Below, in pieces: positions 17,080-29,781 of a stretch of 64,000 bases of DNA (its first letter is position 1; each line of letters starts with the position of its first letter). Below the pieces are notes generated by a model. That model was not told the DNA's origin. It saw nothing but the letters and a program-made list of their open reading frames with translations, and ran no database searches. Source of the DNA: JAOUEA01 sp963821935 (GTDB lineage: Bacteria > Actinomycetota > UBA4738 > HRBIN12); the NCBI GenBank assembly GCA_963821935.1, contig CAWGFM010000005.1:310001-374000 (forward strand), read 5' to 3'. The translations under genes were made by a program, and so were the position numbers.

Positions 17080-17129
17080 GGGCGGGGTCTATCCCCGCCC
17101 AACGAACGGCCGGGCACGAGGCCCGGCCG
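17080..17129. repeat. Two tandem hairpins between rpsG and fusA
   Basis: Hairpin one pairs GGGCGGGG (17080-17087) with CCCCGCCC (17093-17100) around TCTAT. Hairpin two pairs CGGCCGGGC (17107-17115) with GCCCGGCCG (17121-17129) around ACGAG. Both stems are perfect. Hairpin two shares its loop and GGCC-rich stem with the element before rpoA (128-146). No T-run follows, so RNA processing, stability or a REP-like role is more likely than termination, as fusA must be read through. Confidence 0.6.
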
Positions 17130-17145
17130 ACGGAACTGTCCTCGC

Positions 17146-17616
17146 TCACCACCGGTAGTGAGCGAACGCCTTGTTCGCCTCGGCCATCTTGTGCATGTCC
17201 TCACGCCGCTTGACCGAGGTGCCGGCGCCGTTGGCGGCGTCCATGATCTCCTGCGTCAGGCGCTCCGCCATGGAGTTCTCGCGGCGAGCGCGGCTGTAGT
17301 TGACGAGCCACCGCAGCGCCAGCGTGGTGCCTCGCTGCGGCTTGACCTCGACCGGCACCTGGTAGGACGCACCACCGACGCGGCGAGACTTGACCTCGAG
17401 CATGGGACGCACGTTCTCCACGGCCTTCTTCAACGTGATGACCGGGTCGTTGGCCGTCTTCTGACTGATCTGCTCGAGCGCTTCGTACACCGTGCGCTCG
17501 GCCACGGTCTTCTTGCCGTCCAGCAGGACCTTGTTGATGAGCTGGGTCACCAACGGGTTCTGGTAGACGGGGTCAGGCGCGATGTCGCGGCGTACGGCAG
17601 GTCCCTTGCGCGGCAT
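17146..17616 (-). CDS. rpsG: 30S ribosomal protein S7
   Basis: A 156-residue S7, the primary organiser of the 30S head. It opens MPRKGPAVRRDIAPDPVYQNPLVTQLINKVLLDGKK and keeps GGASYQVPVEVKPQRGTTLALRWLV plus the basic C-terminus ending HYRW. Two bases separate it from rpsL. Confidence 0.97.
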   Translation of the reverse strand: MPRKGPAVRRDIAPDPVYQNPLVTQLINKVLLDGKKTVAERTVYEALEQISQKTANDPVITLKKAVENVRPMLEVKSRRVGGASYQVPVEVKPQRGTTLALRWLVNYSRARRENSMAERLTQEIMDAANGAGTSVKRREDMHKMAEANKAFAHYRW

Positions 17617-17618
17617 GA

Positions 17619-17993
<375 letters not shown>

Positions 17994-18112
17994 AGATCTC
18001 TCGTCTGCACTCTGTCGTTGTCAAACACCGGAGCTCCGCGTGAGCCGAGCCCGCGGGCCGTTCTGAGCAACCCGTGAGAGCGCAGCGAACACGCCGATCG
18101 CTCTTCGGATCT

Positions 18113-18130
18113 CACCCCGGAGCCGGGGTG
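18113..18130. promoter_or_regulatory. Hairpin in the rpsL leader
   Basis: A perfect 8-base inverted repeat, CACCCCGG and CCGGGGTG, with AG between the arms, lies about 120 bases upstream of rpsL inside the predicted leader. It could attenuate or stabilise the str mRNA; function is inferred from position only. The rest of 17994-18290 holds only the two divergent promoters. Confidence 0.45.
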
Positions 18131-18170
18131 TGACGCGCCGGTGGCCCGCCGAGCCGGGGCGCGACCCGTA

Positions 18171-18199
18171 AACCTACAGGTCGCACACACGAGCGTCAA
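18171..18199 (-). promoter_or_regulatory. Strong promoter of the rpsL ribosomal superoperon
   Basis: On the minus strand -35 TTGACG (18194-18199) and -10 TAGGTT (18171-18176) are separated by exactly 17 bases. Start of transcription should be near 18164, giving a leader of about 170 bases before rpsL. The rpoB promoter uses the same TTGACG and spacing. Confidence 0.8.
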
Positions 18200-18275
18200 C
18201 GCGAACGGGATGCCTGGGCGGACCGTGTGAGGTGATCCGCCGCCCCGACGTCGCGAATGGCTCGAAGGCCGTTGA

Positions 18276-18281
18276 TAGGGT
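18276..18281 (+). promoter_or_regulatory. -10 box for a leaderless phosphatase gene
   Basis: TAGGGT ends nine bases before the ATG at 18291 and no ribosome site is visible, so transcription probably begins at or next to the start codon. The same TAGGGT occurs before the leaderless gene at 26880. Confidence 0.5.
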
Positions 18282-18290
18282 ACCGAACCG

Positions 18291-19106
18291 ATGGCCTCCC
18301 CGTCCGCTCCATCCTCTCGATCCGCTGCCATCGCGGCCCTCGCGACCGAGCGCGGCGCCCAGATCGTCCGGGACGCGGGCCTGCAGGGAACGACCACCCT
18401 CGAATCCAAGGGCCTGCCCGGCGACTACGTGACAGACGTCGATCTGGCATCGGAAGCGGCGATCGTCGCGCTGCTGGCCGTGGAGACCCCCGACATCCCC
18501 GTACACGGCGAGGAGGGCGGCGGCCAGACGGGCGATCGCTACTGGGTGGTGGACCCGCTGGACGGCACGACCAACTTCGCTCACGGATTCCCCGCCGTGG
18601 GGGTGTCGGTCGCCCTGGTCGAACACGGACGGCCCACGGCAGGCAGCGTGTGTGCGCCGTTCCTGGGCACCACCTACTTCGGAGCCCACGGCCATGGGGC
18701 ATGGGTCTCGCGCGGCGGAGACGAGCCCGTCCCGCTGCACGTGTCGCACCGGGAACCGCCGCACGCCGTGGTCGCCACCGGCTTCCCGTTCCGGCGGAAA
18801 GCCCGGCTGCTGGAGGGCTACCTCATGACGATGACCGCGGCGCTAGCTCGTTTCGAAGACCTCCGACGGCCGGGCGCCGCGTCACTGGACCTGGCGTGGG
18901 TGGCCGAAGGCGTGTTCGACGGATTCTTCGAGCTCGCGCTCGGCGCGTGGGACGTGGCGGCCGGAGGCGTGCTGATCGAGGCCGCCGGCGGCGTCGTCAC
19001 CGACTGGGAAGGCGGTCCGGATTGGCTCGCCGGCGACATCCTGGCCGGCCCTGCCGCCGTCCACGCCGAGCTGCTGGGTCTGGCCGCCATGACGCGGCCC
19101 CGCTAG
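18291..19106 (+). CDS. Inositol monophosphatase family protein
   Basis: A 271-residue magnesium-dependent sugar-phosphatase-fold enzyme. Metal-site motifs are clear: Glu74-Glu75 (HGEEGG), DPLDGTTNF at residues 88-96, and WDVAAGGVLIEAAGG towards the C-terminus. Relatives dephosphorylate inositol-1-phosphate (for phosphatidylinositol and mycothiol in actinobacteria), histidinol phosphate or PAP; the exact substrate cannot be told. It stands alone between the str operon and rpoC, facing rpoC tail to tail. Confidence 0.93.
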   Translation: MASPSAPSSRSAAIAALATERGAQIVRDAGLQGTTTLESKGLPGDYVTDVDLASEAAIVALLAVETPDIPVHGEEGGGQTGDRYWVVDPLDGTTNFAHGFPAVGVSVALVEHGRPTAGSVCAPFLGTTYFGAHGHGAWVSRGGDEPVPLHVSHREPPHAVVATGFPFRRKARLLEGYLMTMTAALARFEDLRRPGAASLDLAWVAEGVFDGFFELALGAWDVAAGGVLIEAAGGVVTDWEGGPDWLAGDILAGPAAVHAELLGLAAMTRPR

Positions 19107-19163
19107 CGTCATCGCGCAAGGCACCGAAGACGCAACGCAGACCAGCACGAAGCCGGCATGAAG

Positions 19164-19187
19164 AAGGACCGGGATGACCCGGACCTT
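19164..19187. terminator. Hairpin between convergent phosphatase gene and rpoC
   Basis: AAGGACCGGG and CCCGGACCTT pair with one A-A mismatch around ATGA. It sits in the 117-base space between two converging genes, so it can serve both strands. There is no T-run. Confidence 0.5.
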
Positions 19188-19207
19188 CTCGATGCCGTGG
19201 TGCCGAT

Positions 19208-19222
19208 CCCCTCGGCGAGGGG
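19208..19222 (-). terminator. Hairpin directly after rpoC
   Basis: CCCCTC and GAGGGG pair around GGC immediately beyond the rpoC TAA codon. It probably protects or ends the rpoBC message together with the hairpin at 19164-19187. Confidence 0.5.
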
Positions 19223-19223
19223 C

Positions 19224-22200
19224 TTACTCCTCGGAGTCGGCCGAGACCGCCGACAACGAGCCACCGAGCATCTTCTCGGCCTGCTCACGAGTGAGGCCCA
19301 CCAGGGCGGGCTCGCCGGAGTCGACCGCAGCCGCCTCCGCCAGTTCACGCTGACGCGCGAGCCAGTACTCGGGGATGGCGTCCGGCTTGATCTTGACCCC
19401 GACGTTGCGGTAGCGGGGCAGGCCCGAACCCGCCGGGATCAGCTTGCCGATGATGACGTTCTCCTTGAGACCCAACAGCGGGTCGGACTTGGCGCTGATG
19501 GCCGCGTCCGTGAGGACCCGGGTGGTTTCCTGGAAGGACGCCGCCGACAGCCACGAGTCGGTCGCGAGCGATGCCTTGGTGATGCCCAACAGGACCGGAC
19601 GGGCGCTGGCGGGCACGCCGCCGTTCTCGACGACCTCGGCGTTCGCCTCTTCGAAGCGTCGCCGAGCCACCATGTCACCAGGCAGGTACTGGGAATCACC
19701 GGGCTCGATGATGTGAACCTTGCGCAGCATCTGTCGCGCGATCAGTTCGATGTGCTTGTCGTGGATCGTGACGCCCTGGCTGCGGTACACCTGCTGGACC
19801 TCGTCCACCAGGTGCTGCTGCAGGGCCAGCACACCTTCGACCCGCAGCTTCTCGTGCGGGTTGACCGAGCCTTCGGTGAGCTGCTGGCCGACCTCGACGG
19901 TGTCACCTCCGGACACGGTGAGACGGGCCCGGAAGGAGACCGGGTACTCCACCATGTCGCCCGAGTCGTCGGTGACCGTGATGCGCCGCACGTGCTTCTC
20001 GTCGTCGTCCTCGATGGCCACCGTGCCGGAGAGCTCGGTGATCTGCGCCTCGCCCTTGGGCTTGCGCGCCTCGAACAGCTCGACGACGCGCGGGAGGCCG
20101 TGGGTGATGTCTTCTCCGGCGACACCGCCGGTGTGGAAGGTTCGCATGGTGAGCTGCGTGCCGGGCTCGCCGATCGACTGCGCCGCGATGATGCCGACGG
20201 CTTCGCCGATGTCGACCATCCGCCCCGTCGCCAGCGAGCGGCCGTAGCACACGGCGCAAACGCCCACTTCGGCCTCGCACGCCGTGACCGACCGAACCTG
20301 GACGGTGTCGACGCCCGAGTCGACCACGATGGCCGTGACCTCGTCGTCGAGCTCGTCGCCCGCATGGGCGATCTTCTTGCTCCCGACCTTGACGTCCTCG
20401 GCCAGCACGCGGCCGAAGACCGACGTGTCGACATGGGCGCTCTTGGCCTGGGATCCGTCGGGGCGAGGCACGTTGATCTGGATCGGGATCGACCGATCGG
20501 TGCCGCAGTCCTCTTCACGGACGATGAGCTCCTGGGCCACGTCGACCAGACGACGCGTGAGGTAGCCCGAGTCGGCCGTGCGCAGCGCGGTGTCGGCCAG
20601 ACCCTTTCGGGCGCCGTGCGTGGAGATGAAGTACTCCAACACGGACAGGCCCTCGCGGAAGTTCGACTTGATCGGCCGCGGGATGATCTCACCCTTCGGG
20701 TTGGCCACCAGCCCACGCATGCCCGCCAGCTGGCGGATCTGCATGATGTTCCCTCGAGCACCGGAGTTGGCCATCATGTAGATCGGGTTGGTGGCGGTGA
20801 ACCCTTCTTCCATGGCGACCTTGACGTCGTCGGTGGCCTTGGTCCAGATCTCGATGAGCTCCTGACGGCGCTCGTCGTCGGTGATGATGCCCTTGCGGTA
20901 CTGGCCTTCCACCTTCTGAGCGGACTTCTCGTGCTCGTCCAGGATCTTCTGCTTGGTGGGCGGCACGGTGACGTCCTCGATGCCGATCGTGACGCCGGCG
21001 CGGGTGGCGTAGTGGAAGCCGAGATCCTTGAGGCCGTCCAGGATGGATTCCGTGGTGGCTCGGTCGTAGCGGTGCACGGCCTCGTCGACCAGACGAGCCA
21101 CATCGGCCTTGAGCATGGAGTGGTTGCGGTACTCGAAGTCGGCCGGGAACACCTGGTTCAAGATGATGCGCCCGATGGTGGTGCGCACCACGGGTGCAAC
21201 GCCCGAGTCCGGGTCCCACCCCTCAGGCACCATCTCTTCGGGCAACACCTTGTCGCGGAGCCGGATCCGAACCGGGGCGTGCAGGGAATAGCCACGGTCC
21301 AGCGCCAGCAGTGCCTCGCCTTCGCTGCCGAAGGTGGGGATCTGCTCGTCCTTGGCCTTCTCGTCGCTGGCCAGAGACAGGTAGTAGAGCCCCAGCACCA
21401 TGTCCTGGGACGGCGTCGCGATGGGACGCCCGTGCGCCGGCGACAGGATGTTGTTGGCCGACAGCATGAGGATGCGGGCCTCCGCCTGCGCTTCGGCGGA
21501 CAGTGGCACGTGCACGGCCATCTGGTCACCGTCGAAGTCGGCGTTGAACGCCGCGCACACGAGCGGATGGATCTTGATGGCCTTGCCCTCGACCAGTACC
21601 GGCTCGAACGCCTGGATGCCCAGGCGGTGCAAGGTAGGTGCGCGGTTCAGCAGCACCGGGTGCTCGCGGATGACCTCTTCGAGCACGTCCCAGACCTGTG
21701 GACGGGCACGCTCGACCATGCGCTTGGCGCTCTTGATGTTCTGCGCCAGGTTCTGGTCGACGAGCCGCTTCATGACGAACGGCTTGAACAGCTCGAGCGC
21801 CATCTGCTTGGGCAGCCCGCACTGGTGCAGGCGGAGCTCCGGCCCGACCACGATGACCGAGCGACCCGAGTAGTCCACTCGCTTGCCGAGCAGGTTCTGG
21901 CGGAACCGGCCTTGCTTGCCCTTCAGCATGTCCGAGAGCGACTTCAGCGGACGGTTGCCCGGCCCCGTGACGGGGCGGCCACGACGGCCGTTGTCGAACA
22001 ACGCGTCGACGGCCTCCTGCAGCATGCGCTTCTCGTTGTTGACGATGATCTCGGGGGCCTGCAGGTCCAGCAGTCGCTTCAGACGGTTGTTCCGGTTGAT
22101 GACGCGCCGGTACAGGTCGTTGAGGTCGGACGTGGCGAACCGGCCACCGTCGAGCTGCACCATGGGGCGCAGGTCGGGCGGGATCACCGGCACGGCATCG

Positions 22201-23141
22201 AGCACCATGCCCACGGGGTTGGACTTGCCGTCGACGAAGTTGGACACGACCTTCAGGCGCTTGATGGCCTTGAGCCGCTTCGTTCCCTTGCCGTTGTCGA
22301 TGACGTCGCGCAGCGCGGCCGCCTCGACCTCGACGTCGTAGTCCTGCAGCAGGCGCTTGATGGCCTCGGCACCCATGCCACCATCGAAGTAATCACCGAA
22401 GCGCTCACGCAGGCTGCGGTAGACGTTGTCGTCGGCCACCAGCTGCTTAACGGACAGGCCCTTGAACGAACCCAGCACGTCGTCCAGGTGCTGGGTTTCG
22501 CGTGCCATGGACTCGGTGATGCGCTCAACATCGCGCTGGGCCTCGCGCTTGGCGGCCGACAGCTGGGCACCCTTGGCGCCCTCGGACTCCAGCTCCTTGA
22601 GGCGGTCCTCCAGCTCGATGAGGCGCTTCTTGATCTGATCGTCGCGGTCGGCGTCGAGACCCTTCTTCTCCTGCTCCAGCTCGGCTTCGATCTCGGGCAG
22701 GTCGTTGTGACGACGGTCGTCGTCGATGCGGGTGATGACGTAGGCCGCGAAATAGATGATGCGCTCGAGGTCCTTGGGAGCGAGGTCGAGCAGGTACCCC
22801 AGGCGCGATGGAACGCCCTTGAAGTACCAGATGTGCGTGACGGGAGCCGCCAACTCGATGTGGCCCATGCGGTCACGGCGCACCTTGCTGCGCGTGATCT
22901 CCACGCCGCAGCGCTCGCAGATGATGCCCTTGAACCGCACGCGCTTGTACTTGCCGCAATGGCATTCCCAGTCGCGGGTGGGCCCGAAGATGCGCTCGCA
23001 GAACAAGCCGTCCTTCTCGGGCTTCAGGGTGCGGTAGTTGATGGTCTCCGGCTTCTTGACCTCACCGTTGGACCAGGCACGGATCTGGTCCGCCTGGGCC
23101 AAGCCGATCCGGAGCTCATCGAAGTAGTTCACGTCCAGCAC
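19224..23141 (-). CDS. rpoC: RNA polymerase beta' subunit
   Basis: A 1305-residue beta' subunit. Near the N-terminus is the zinc-binding set in CHCGKYKRVRFKGIICERCGVE, the catalytic loop reads AAFNADFDGDQMAVH with the three magnesium aspartates, and the trigger-loop/bridge-helix region contains GARGNIMQIRQLAGMRGL and QSIGEPGTQLTMRTFHTGG. The GTG start has GAGGAGG ten bases upstream. It follows rpoB by 64 bases. Length is typical of actinobacterial beta'. Confidence 0.98.
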   Translation of the reverse strand: MLDVNYFDELRIGLAQADQIRAWSNGEVKKPETINYRTLKPEKDGLFCERIFGPTRDWECHCGKYKRVRFKGIICERCGVEITRSKVRRDRMGHIELAAPVTHIWYFKGVPSRLGYLLDLAPKDLERIIYFAAYVITRIDDDRRHNDLPEIEAELEQEKKGLDADRDDQIKKRLIELEDRLKELESEGAKGAQLSAAKREAQRDVERITESMARETQHLDDVLGSFKGLSVKQLVADDNVYRSLRERFGDYFDGGMGAEAIKRLLQDYDVEVEAAALRDVIDNGKGTKRLKAIKRLKVVSNFVDGKSNPVGMVLDAVPVIPPDLRPMVQLDGGRFATSDLNDLYRRVINRNNRLKRLLDLQAPEIIVNNEKRMLQEAVDALFDNGRRGRPVTGPGNRPLKSLSDMLKGKQGRFRQNLLGKRVDYSGRSVIVVGPELRLHQCGLPKQMALELFKPFVMKRLVDQNLAQNIKSAKRMVERARPQVWDVLEEVIREHPVLLNRAPTLHRLGIQAFEPVLVEGKAIKIHPLVCAAFNADFDGDQMAVHVPLSAEAQAEARILMLSANNILSPAHGRPIATPSQDMVLGLYYLSLASDEKAKDEQIPTFGSEGEALLALDRGYSLHAPVRIRLRDKVLPEEMVPEGWDPDSGVAPVVRTTIGRIILNQVFPADFEYRNHSMLKADVARLVDEAVHRYDRATTESILDGLKDLGFHYATRAGVTIGIEDVTVPPTKQKILDEHEKSAQKVEGQYRKGIITDDERRQELIEIWTKATDDVKVAMEEGFTATNPIYMMANSGARGNIMQIRQLAGMRGLVANPKGEIIPRPIKSNFREGLSVLEYFISTHGARKGLADTALRTADSGYLTRRLVDVAQELIVREEDCGTDRSIPIQINVPRPDGSQAKSAHVDTSVFGRVLAEDVKVGSKKIAHAGDELDDEVTAIVVDSGVDTVQVRSVTACEAEVGVCAVCYGRSLATGRMVDIGEAVGIIAAQSIGEPGTQLTMRTFHTGGVAGEDITHGLPRVVELFEARKPKGEAQITELSGTVAIEDDDEKHVRRITVTDDSGDMVEYPVSFRARLTVSGGDTVEVGQQLTEGSVNPHEKLRVEGVLALQQHLVDEVQQVYRSQGVTIHDKHIELIARQMLRKVHIIEPGDSQYLPGDMVARRRFEEANAEVVENGGVPASARPVLLGITKASLATDSWLSAASFQETTRVLTDAAISAKSDPLLGLKENVIIGKLIPAGSGLPRYRNVGVKIKPDAIPEYWLARQRELAEAAAVDSGEPALVGLTREQAEKMLGGSLSAVSADSEE

Positions 23142-23205
23142 TGGGCTGTCGCCTCCTCAGCGTTTCGTTGCCGCAACAGGGTCAACGCGTTCGCATTCCA
23201 CGTGG

Positions 23206-26658
<3,453 letters not shown>

Positions 26659-26724
26659 GAGATACCCCTCCCAGGGAGACTAGAGCGGCGCATAGCAGAG
26701 CGGGTGGACGGCACGGGAAGAGAT

Positions 26725-26753
26725 AGTGTACGCACGGAAATGGGCACCGTCAA
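26725..26753 (-). promoter_or_regulatory. rpoB-rpoC promoter
   Basis: On the minus strand -35 TTGACG (26748-26753) and -10 TACACT (26725-26730) are 17 bases apart. Transcription should begin near 26718, giving a leader of about 60 bases. Confidence 0.8.
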
Positions 26754-26867
26754 TAGCGCCCCCCGCCTCGGGTGTCGGCCCCAACCAACGGAGCCCCCTC
26801 GACGCAGACGCCGGAAGGGTACGTCCCAGAACCGGCGAGGTCAACCCATCGTTCGGCCTATCTGCGC

Positions 26868-26873
26868 TAGGGT
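26868..26873 (+). promoter_or_regulatory. -10 box for a leaderless DUF4012 gene
   Basis: TAGGGT ends six bases before the GTG at 26880, so the first transcribed base should be the start codon itself. It lies back to back with the rpoB promoter. Confidence 0.55.
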
Positions 26874-26879
26874 GCGCGC

Positions 26880-28751
26880 GTGAACGACCCCCTCCCCGCC
26901 TCCGATCAGGGTCCGCCACCGCGGCGCCGGCGGGTGCATCGGACCACCGGACAGCGTGTGGTGCTCGCCGTGTTCGCCGGCCTGGCCGCAGCCGCGATCG
27001 TCCTGGTGCTCGACGGTCTGTGGGCGGGTCGGGCGATGTTCCGGGGAGTGGCCGAGGCCCGCAGCGCGTTGACGGAAGGCGCCGTGGCGGTGGTCACGGG
27101 CGATCCGGCCGCGGCGCGGCCATTGTTCGAACTCGCCGCCGAGGCAGCCGACTCCACGGTGGGGGCCACCGCGCATCCATCGATCGAGCTCGCCGAACGG
27201 ATCCCGTGGCTCGGCGACAACATCAAGGCCGTGGAGGCAGTGGCCAGGGCGTCGGAACGCAGTGCGAACGCGGGTCTGACCATGGTCGAGGCCGCCATGG
27301 TCATGGACTGGCAGGATGTGAGGCTGCCCGCGACGCAGGCTCTGGGATCGGTCGACCTTCCGAAGCTCCGGGCCGCGACGCCCCTGCTGGAAGCGGTGGC
27401 GAAAGGGCTCGGCGTCGCCGAGGCGCAACTGTCGGTGGCCGACACGGGGCGACTCGTGGGGCCCATCGCGACCGGCTACCAGGACGCGCTCGCGACCCTG
27501 CGCCGGAGGTATCGCATCGCAAGCCAGGCCCGTGACCTCGCCCGACTGCTGCCGGGGTTCTTGGGTGCGGGTGGCTCGCGCTCCTACCTGTTGGCGGTGC
27601 AATCGCTCGGGCTCCCCCAAGGGACGGGCGGCCGGATCGACCTGGTCGGCACGTTGGTGGCCGAGCGTGGGCAGCTCAGCCTGGATGGGCCGCTGGTCGC
27701 CGCCGGACCGGCCTTCGGCGAAGCGAACGTCGATCCGGACGGGCCGACGTCGGCGCGAGAGCTCCTGTCGATCGCCGCGGCCTCAGGCCTGGGTGAGCTG
27801 GACGGCGTGGTGTTGATCGATTCGGTGTGGCTCCGCGACGCCCTTTGGGTCTCCGGGCAGCTCGAGATCCCGGGGCGCCGGCAGCCGCTGACCATGGACA
27901 ACGTAGGCGATCTGCTCGAACGTCAGGTCTTCGAGGTCACGGATCGGACCGAGGCAGCGCTCTCGCGCGCCCGCCTGGCGAACGCGATCGTCGAGGCCTA
28001 CCTGGAGCGCCGGCCGGCCACCGAAGCCTTCGCGATCGGCTCGGCCACCGACGCCGCACAGCGCCACCAGATCCTGTACTCGACCCGACCGAAAGAACAG
28101 GTGATCCTGGAGCGGCTGGAGACGGCGGGCATCTACGAGCCTGGAGCCAACCCACTCGCGCTCACATGGCGAACCCTGGTGGACAACCACGCCGTGCTCC
28201 TCGCCCGGCGGTCGGTGACCCATACCGTGACCCTCAGATCCGACGGCTCTGCGCTGGTTCGAACCATCGTCGAATTGGTGAATCGGTCTCCCCTGGAGCC
28301 GCCCTCGGTGTTCCTGGGCCTGCCGCTTCCCGCCACGGTGCCGGAACCGGGCGGGGTCGACCCCGTGGGCGGATGGGCAGGCGAGGTGCAGGTCGCCCTG
28401 CCGCGGGGAGCCACCCGGGTCGCGGCCGAGACGAGCATCCCCAGCGAGACGGCGGTGGTTCGAGACCAGGGTCGGGACTATGCCGTCGCCACGCTTGCGA
28501 CCGATCCCGGCGACCAGATGGCGCTGACCGTGACGTACACGCTCCCCCGAGCGACGCCCAAGAACGGTCAGGAGTTCCGGATGCTGCTGCTCCCACAGCC
28601 CGCGCTGGATGCCGGGACCGTCCGCATCAAGATCGACGTACCCAGCGGGTCATCGATCGCCGAGGCATCGCCGGCGATGCGAGTGGCCGGAGGATCGGGT
28701 CAGTTCGTGGGCAACCCCAGCGAGCCCATCCCTCTCTGGGTTCGATGGTGA
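26880..28751 (+). CDS. DUF4012-type membrane-anchored protein
   Basis: A 623-residue protein of the actinobacterial DUF4012 type, function unknown. After a basic, proline-rich start there is one membrane helix (about residues 26-48), then a long extracytoplasmic region with the SRSYLLAVQSLGLPQGTGGRIDLVGTL segment characteristic of the family and a beta-rich C-terminal half. Relatives often lie near cell-surface polysaccharide genes. GTG start, probably leaderless. It is odd here: it is on the opposite strand, between rplL and rpoB, which are normally neighbours. Confidence 0.8.
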   Translation: MNDPLPASDQGPPPRRRRVHRTTGQRVVLAVFAGLAAAAIVLVLDGLWAGRAMFRGVAEARSALTEGAVAVVTGDPAAARPLFELAAEAADSTVGATAHPSIELAERIPWLGDNIKAVEAVARASERSANAGLTMVEAAMVMDWQDVRLPATQALGSVDLPKLRAATPLLEAVAKGLGVAEAQLSVADTGRLVGPIATGYQDALATLRRRYRIASQARDLARLLPGFLGAGGSRSYLLAVQSLGLPQGTGGRIDLVGTLVAERGQLSLDGPLVAAGPAFGEANVDPDGPTSARELLSIAAASGLGELDGVVLIDSVWLRDALWVSGQLEIPGRRQPLTMDNVGDLLERQVFEVTDRTEAALSRARLANAIVEAYLERRPATEAFAIGSATDAAQRHQILYSTRPKEQVILERLETAGIYEPGANPLALTWRTLVDNHAVLLARRSVTHTVTLRSDGSALVRTIVELVNRSPLEPPSVFLGLPLPATVPEPGGVDPVGGWAGEVQVALPRGATRVAAETSIPSETAVVRDQGRDYAVATLATDPGDQMALTVTYTLPRATPKNGQEFRMLLLPQPALDAGTVRIKIDVPSGSSIAEASPAMRVAGGSGQFVGNPSEPIPLWVRW

Positions 28752-28797
28752 GGGCGAGGTCGCGAGCCTCGAAGCCCGGGAAGCCCCGGTCGCCGAG

Positions 28798-29229
28798 CTA
28801 GACCGTCGCCCAGGAGGGGTCCGACCCTGACGGCGCCGGCGCGCCTTCGGCGGGTCCGGCGACCGATTCGATGCCACCCAGTGCCTGGACCATGTCGGCG
28901 ACGGCCTGCGCCAGCCTCGAGCCCTGCTCCTTGGAAGAGATCGTCACGCCGCGATCGTGCAAGACGTTGAAGAAGTCCTCCATGACCGCTCGCTGGTCGC
29001 CCAACAGGGAGGCTTCGGAAACGTTGAGCGCACGTGCCAGACGAGCGAGCGTCTGGATCGAGGGCTCGACGTGGCCGTTCTCATAGCGCGACAGCCGGGC
29101 TTTGGGGATGCCCGACAACTCCTCGAGCTCAGACTGACTGAGCCCTGCCCCCAAACGCGCTTCTCGCAACCGATTCCCGAAATGCTTGCCATCGTCCTGG
29201 TAGTACACGGGCAAACCCCCCTCGTTCAT
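28798..29229 (-). CDS. XRE-family transcriptional regulator
   Basis: A 143-residue DNA-binding protein. The helix-turn-helix (about residues 21-71: LREARLGAGLSQSELEELSGIPKARLSRYENG) is strong, with PSIQTLARLARALNVS completing the five-helix fold. The C-terminal half is helical and ends in a disordered Ala/Pro/Gly tail. It converges on the DUF4012 gene 46 bases away, so it may regulate that gene or itself; the target is unknown. Confidence 0.9.
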   Translation of the reverse strand: MNEGGLPVYYQDDGKHFGNRLREARLGAGLSQSELEELSGIPKARLSRYENGHVEPSIQTLARLARALNVSEASLLGDQRAVMEDFFNVLHDRGVTISSKEQGSRLAQAVADMVQALGGIESVAGPAEGAPAPSGSDPSWATV

Positions 29230-29256
29230 TCGGTACCGAAGCTCCCTCTGCGCCGA

Positions 29257-29262
29257 ACCGTA
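29257..29262 (-). promoter_or_regulatory. -10 box for the XRE regulator
   Basis: TACGGT on the minus strand lies 27 bases before the ATG, followed by a GAGGGAGC ribosome site. No good -35 box is seen. Confidence 0.4.
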
Positions 29263-29331
29263 GCACAGGGGTTGCGCACGAGAGAGGGGGGTTCTGCCTA
29301 CGAGAACCTGTGCGATTCGTCCACGGTCGCG

Positions 29332-29363
29332 AACCGGGCGGGACCAACAGGCCCCGCCCGGTT
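29332..29363 (-). terminator. Terminator-like hairpin after rplL
   Basis: AACCGGGCGGG (29332-29342) and CCCGCCCGGTT (29353-29363) form a perfect 11-base stem around ten bases, 28 bases past the rplL stop. No T-run follows, as is usual in high-GC actinobacteria. It separates rplJL from the regulator and from rpoBC. Confidence 0.7.
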
Positions 29364-29391
29364 GCTCGGTGCAGACATCCTGGAGGGCGGC

Positions 29392-29778
29392 TTACTTGAC
29401 CTCGACCGATGCTCCGGCGCCTTCCAGCTGCTCCTTGGCCTTGTCGGCAGCCTCCTTGGTGACCTTCTCCAACACGGGCTTGGGAGCGCCGTCCACGAGG
29501 TCCTTCGCCTCCTTGAGGCCGAGACTGGTGAGGGATCGCACCTCCTTGATGACCTGGATCTTCTTGTCGCCGGCGCCCGTCAAGACCACGTCGAACTCAT
29601 CTTGCTCCTCGGCACCACCGGTGTCGCCGCCTCCACTCGGGGAAGCCATCACGACCGGCGCGGCGGCGGCGGCCGTCACGTCGAAGGTCTCCTCGAACTG
29701 CTTGATGAACTCGGACAGCTCCAGGAGGGTCATCTCCTTGAACTGGTCGAGCAGATCGTCGGTGCTCATCTTCGCCAT
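29392..29778 (-). CDS. rplL: 50S ribosomal protein L7/L12
   Basis: A 128-residue stalk protein that recruits GTPase factors. The N-terminal dimerisation helix (DDLLDQFKEMTLLELSEFIKQFEETF), an alanine-rich hinge, and the globular C-domain (EFDVVLTGAGDKKIQVIKEVRSLTSLGLKEAKDLVDGAPKPV) are all present. It follows rplJ by three bases and is closed by a hairpin. rpoB, its usual successor, lies beyond two unrelated genes. Confidence 0.97.
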   Translation of the reverse strand: MAKMSTDDLLDQFKEMTLLELSEFIKQFEETFDVTAAAAAPVVMASPSGGGDTGGAEEQDEFDVVLTGAGDKKIQVIKEVRSLTSLGLKEAKDLVDGAPKPVLEKVTKEAADKAKEQLEGAGASVEVK

Positions 29779-29781
29779 GAC

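Noticed and set aside
17080..17129. Transcription terminator before fusA
   Set aside because: No T-run, and fusA has no promoter of its own that I can see, so read-through must occur.
14961..17213. A 750-codon plus-strand frame opposite fusA
   Set aside because: Antisense shadow of EF-G.
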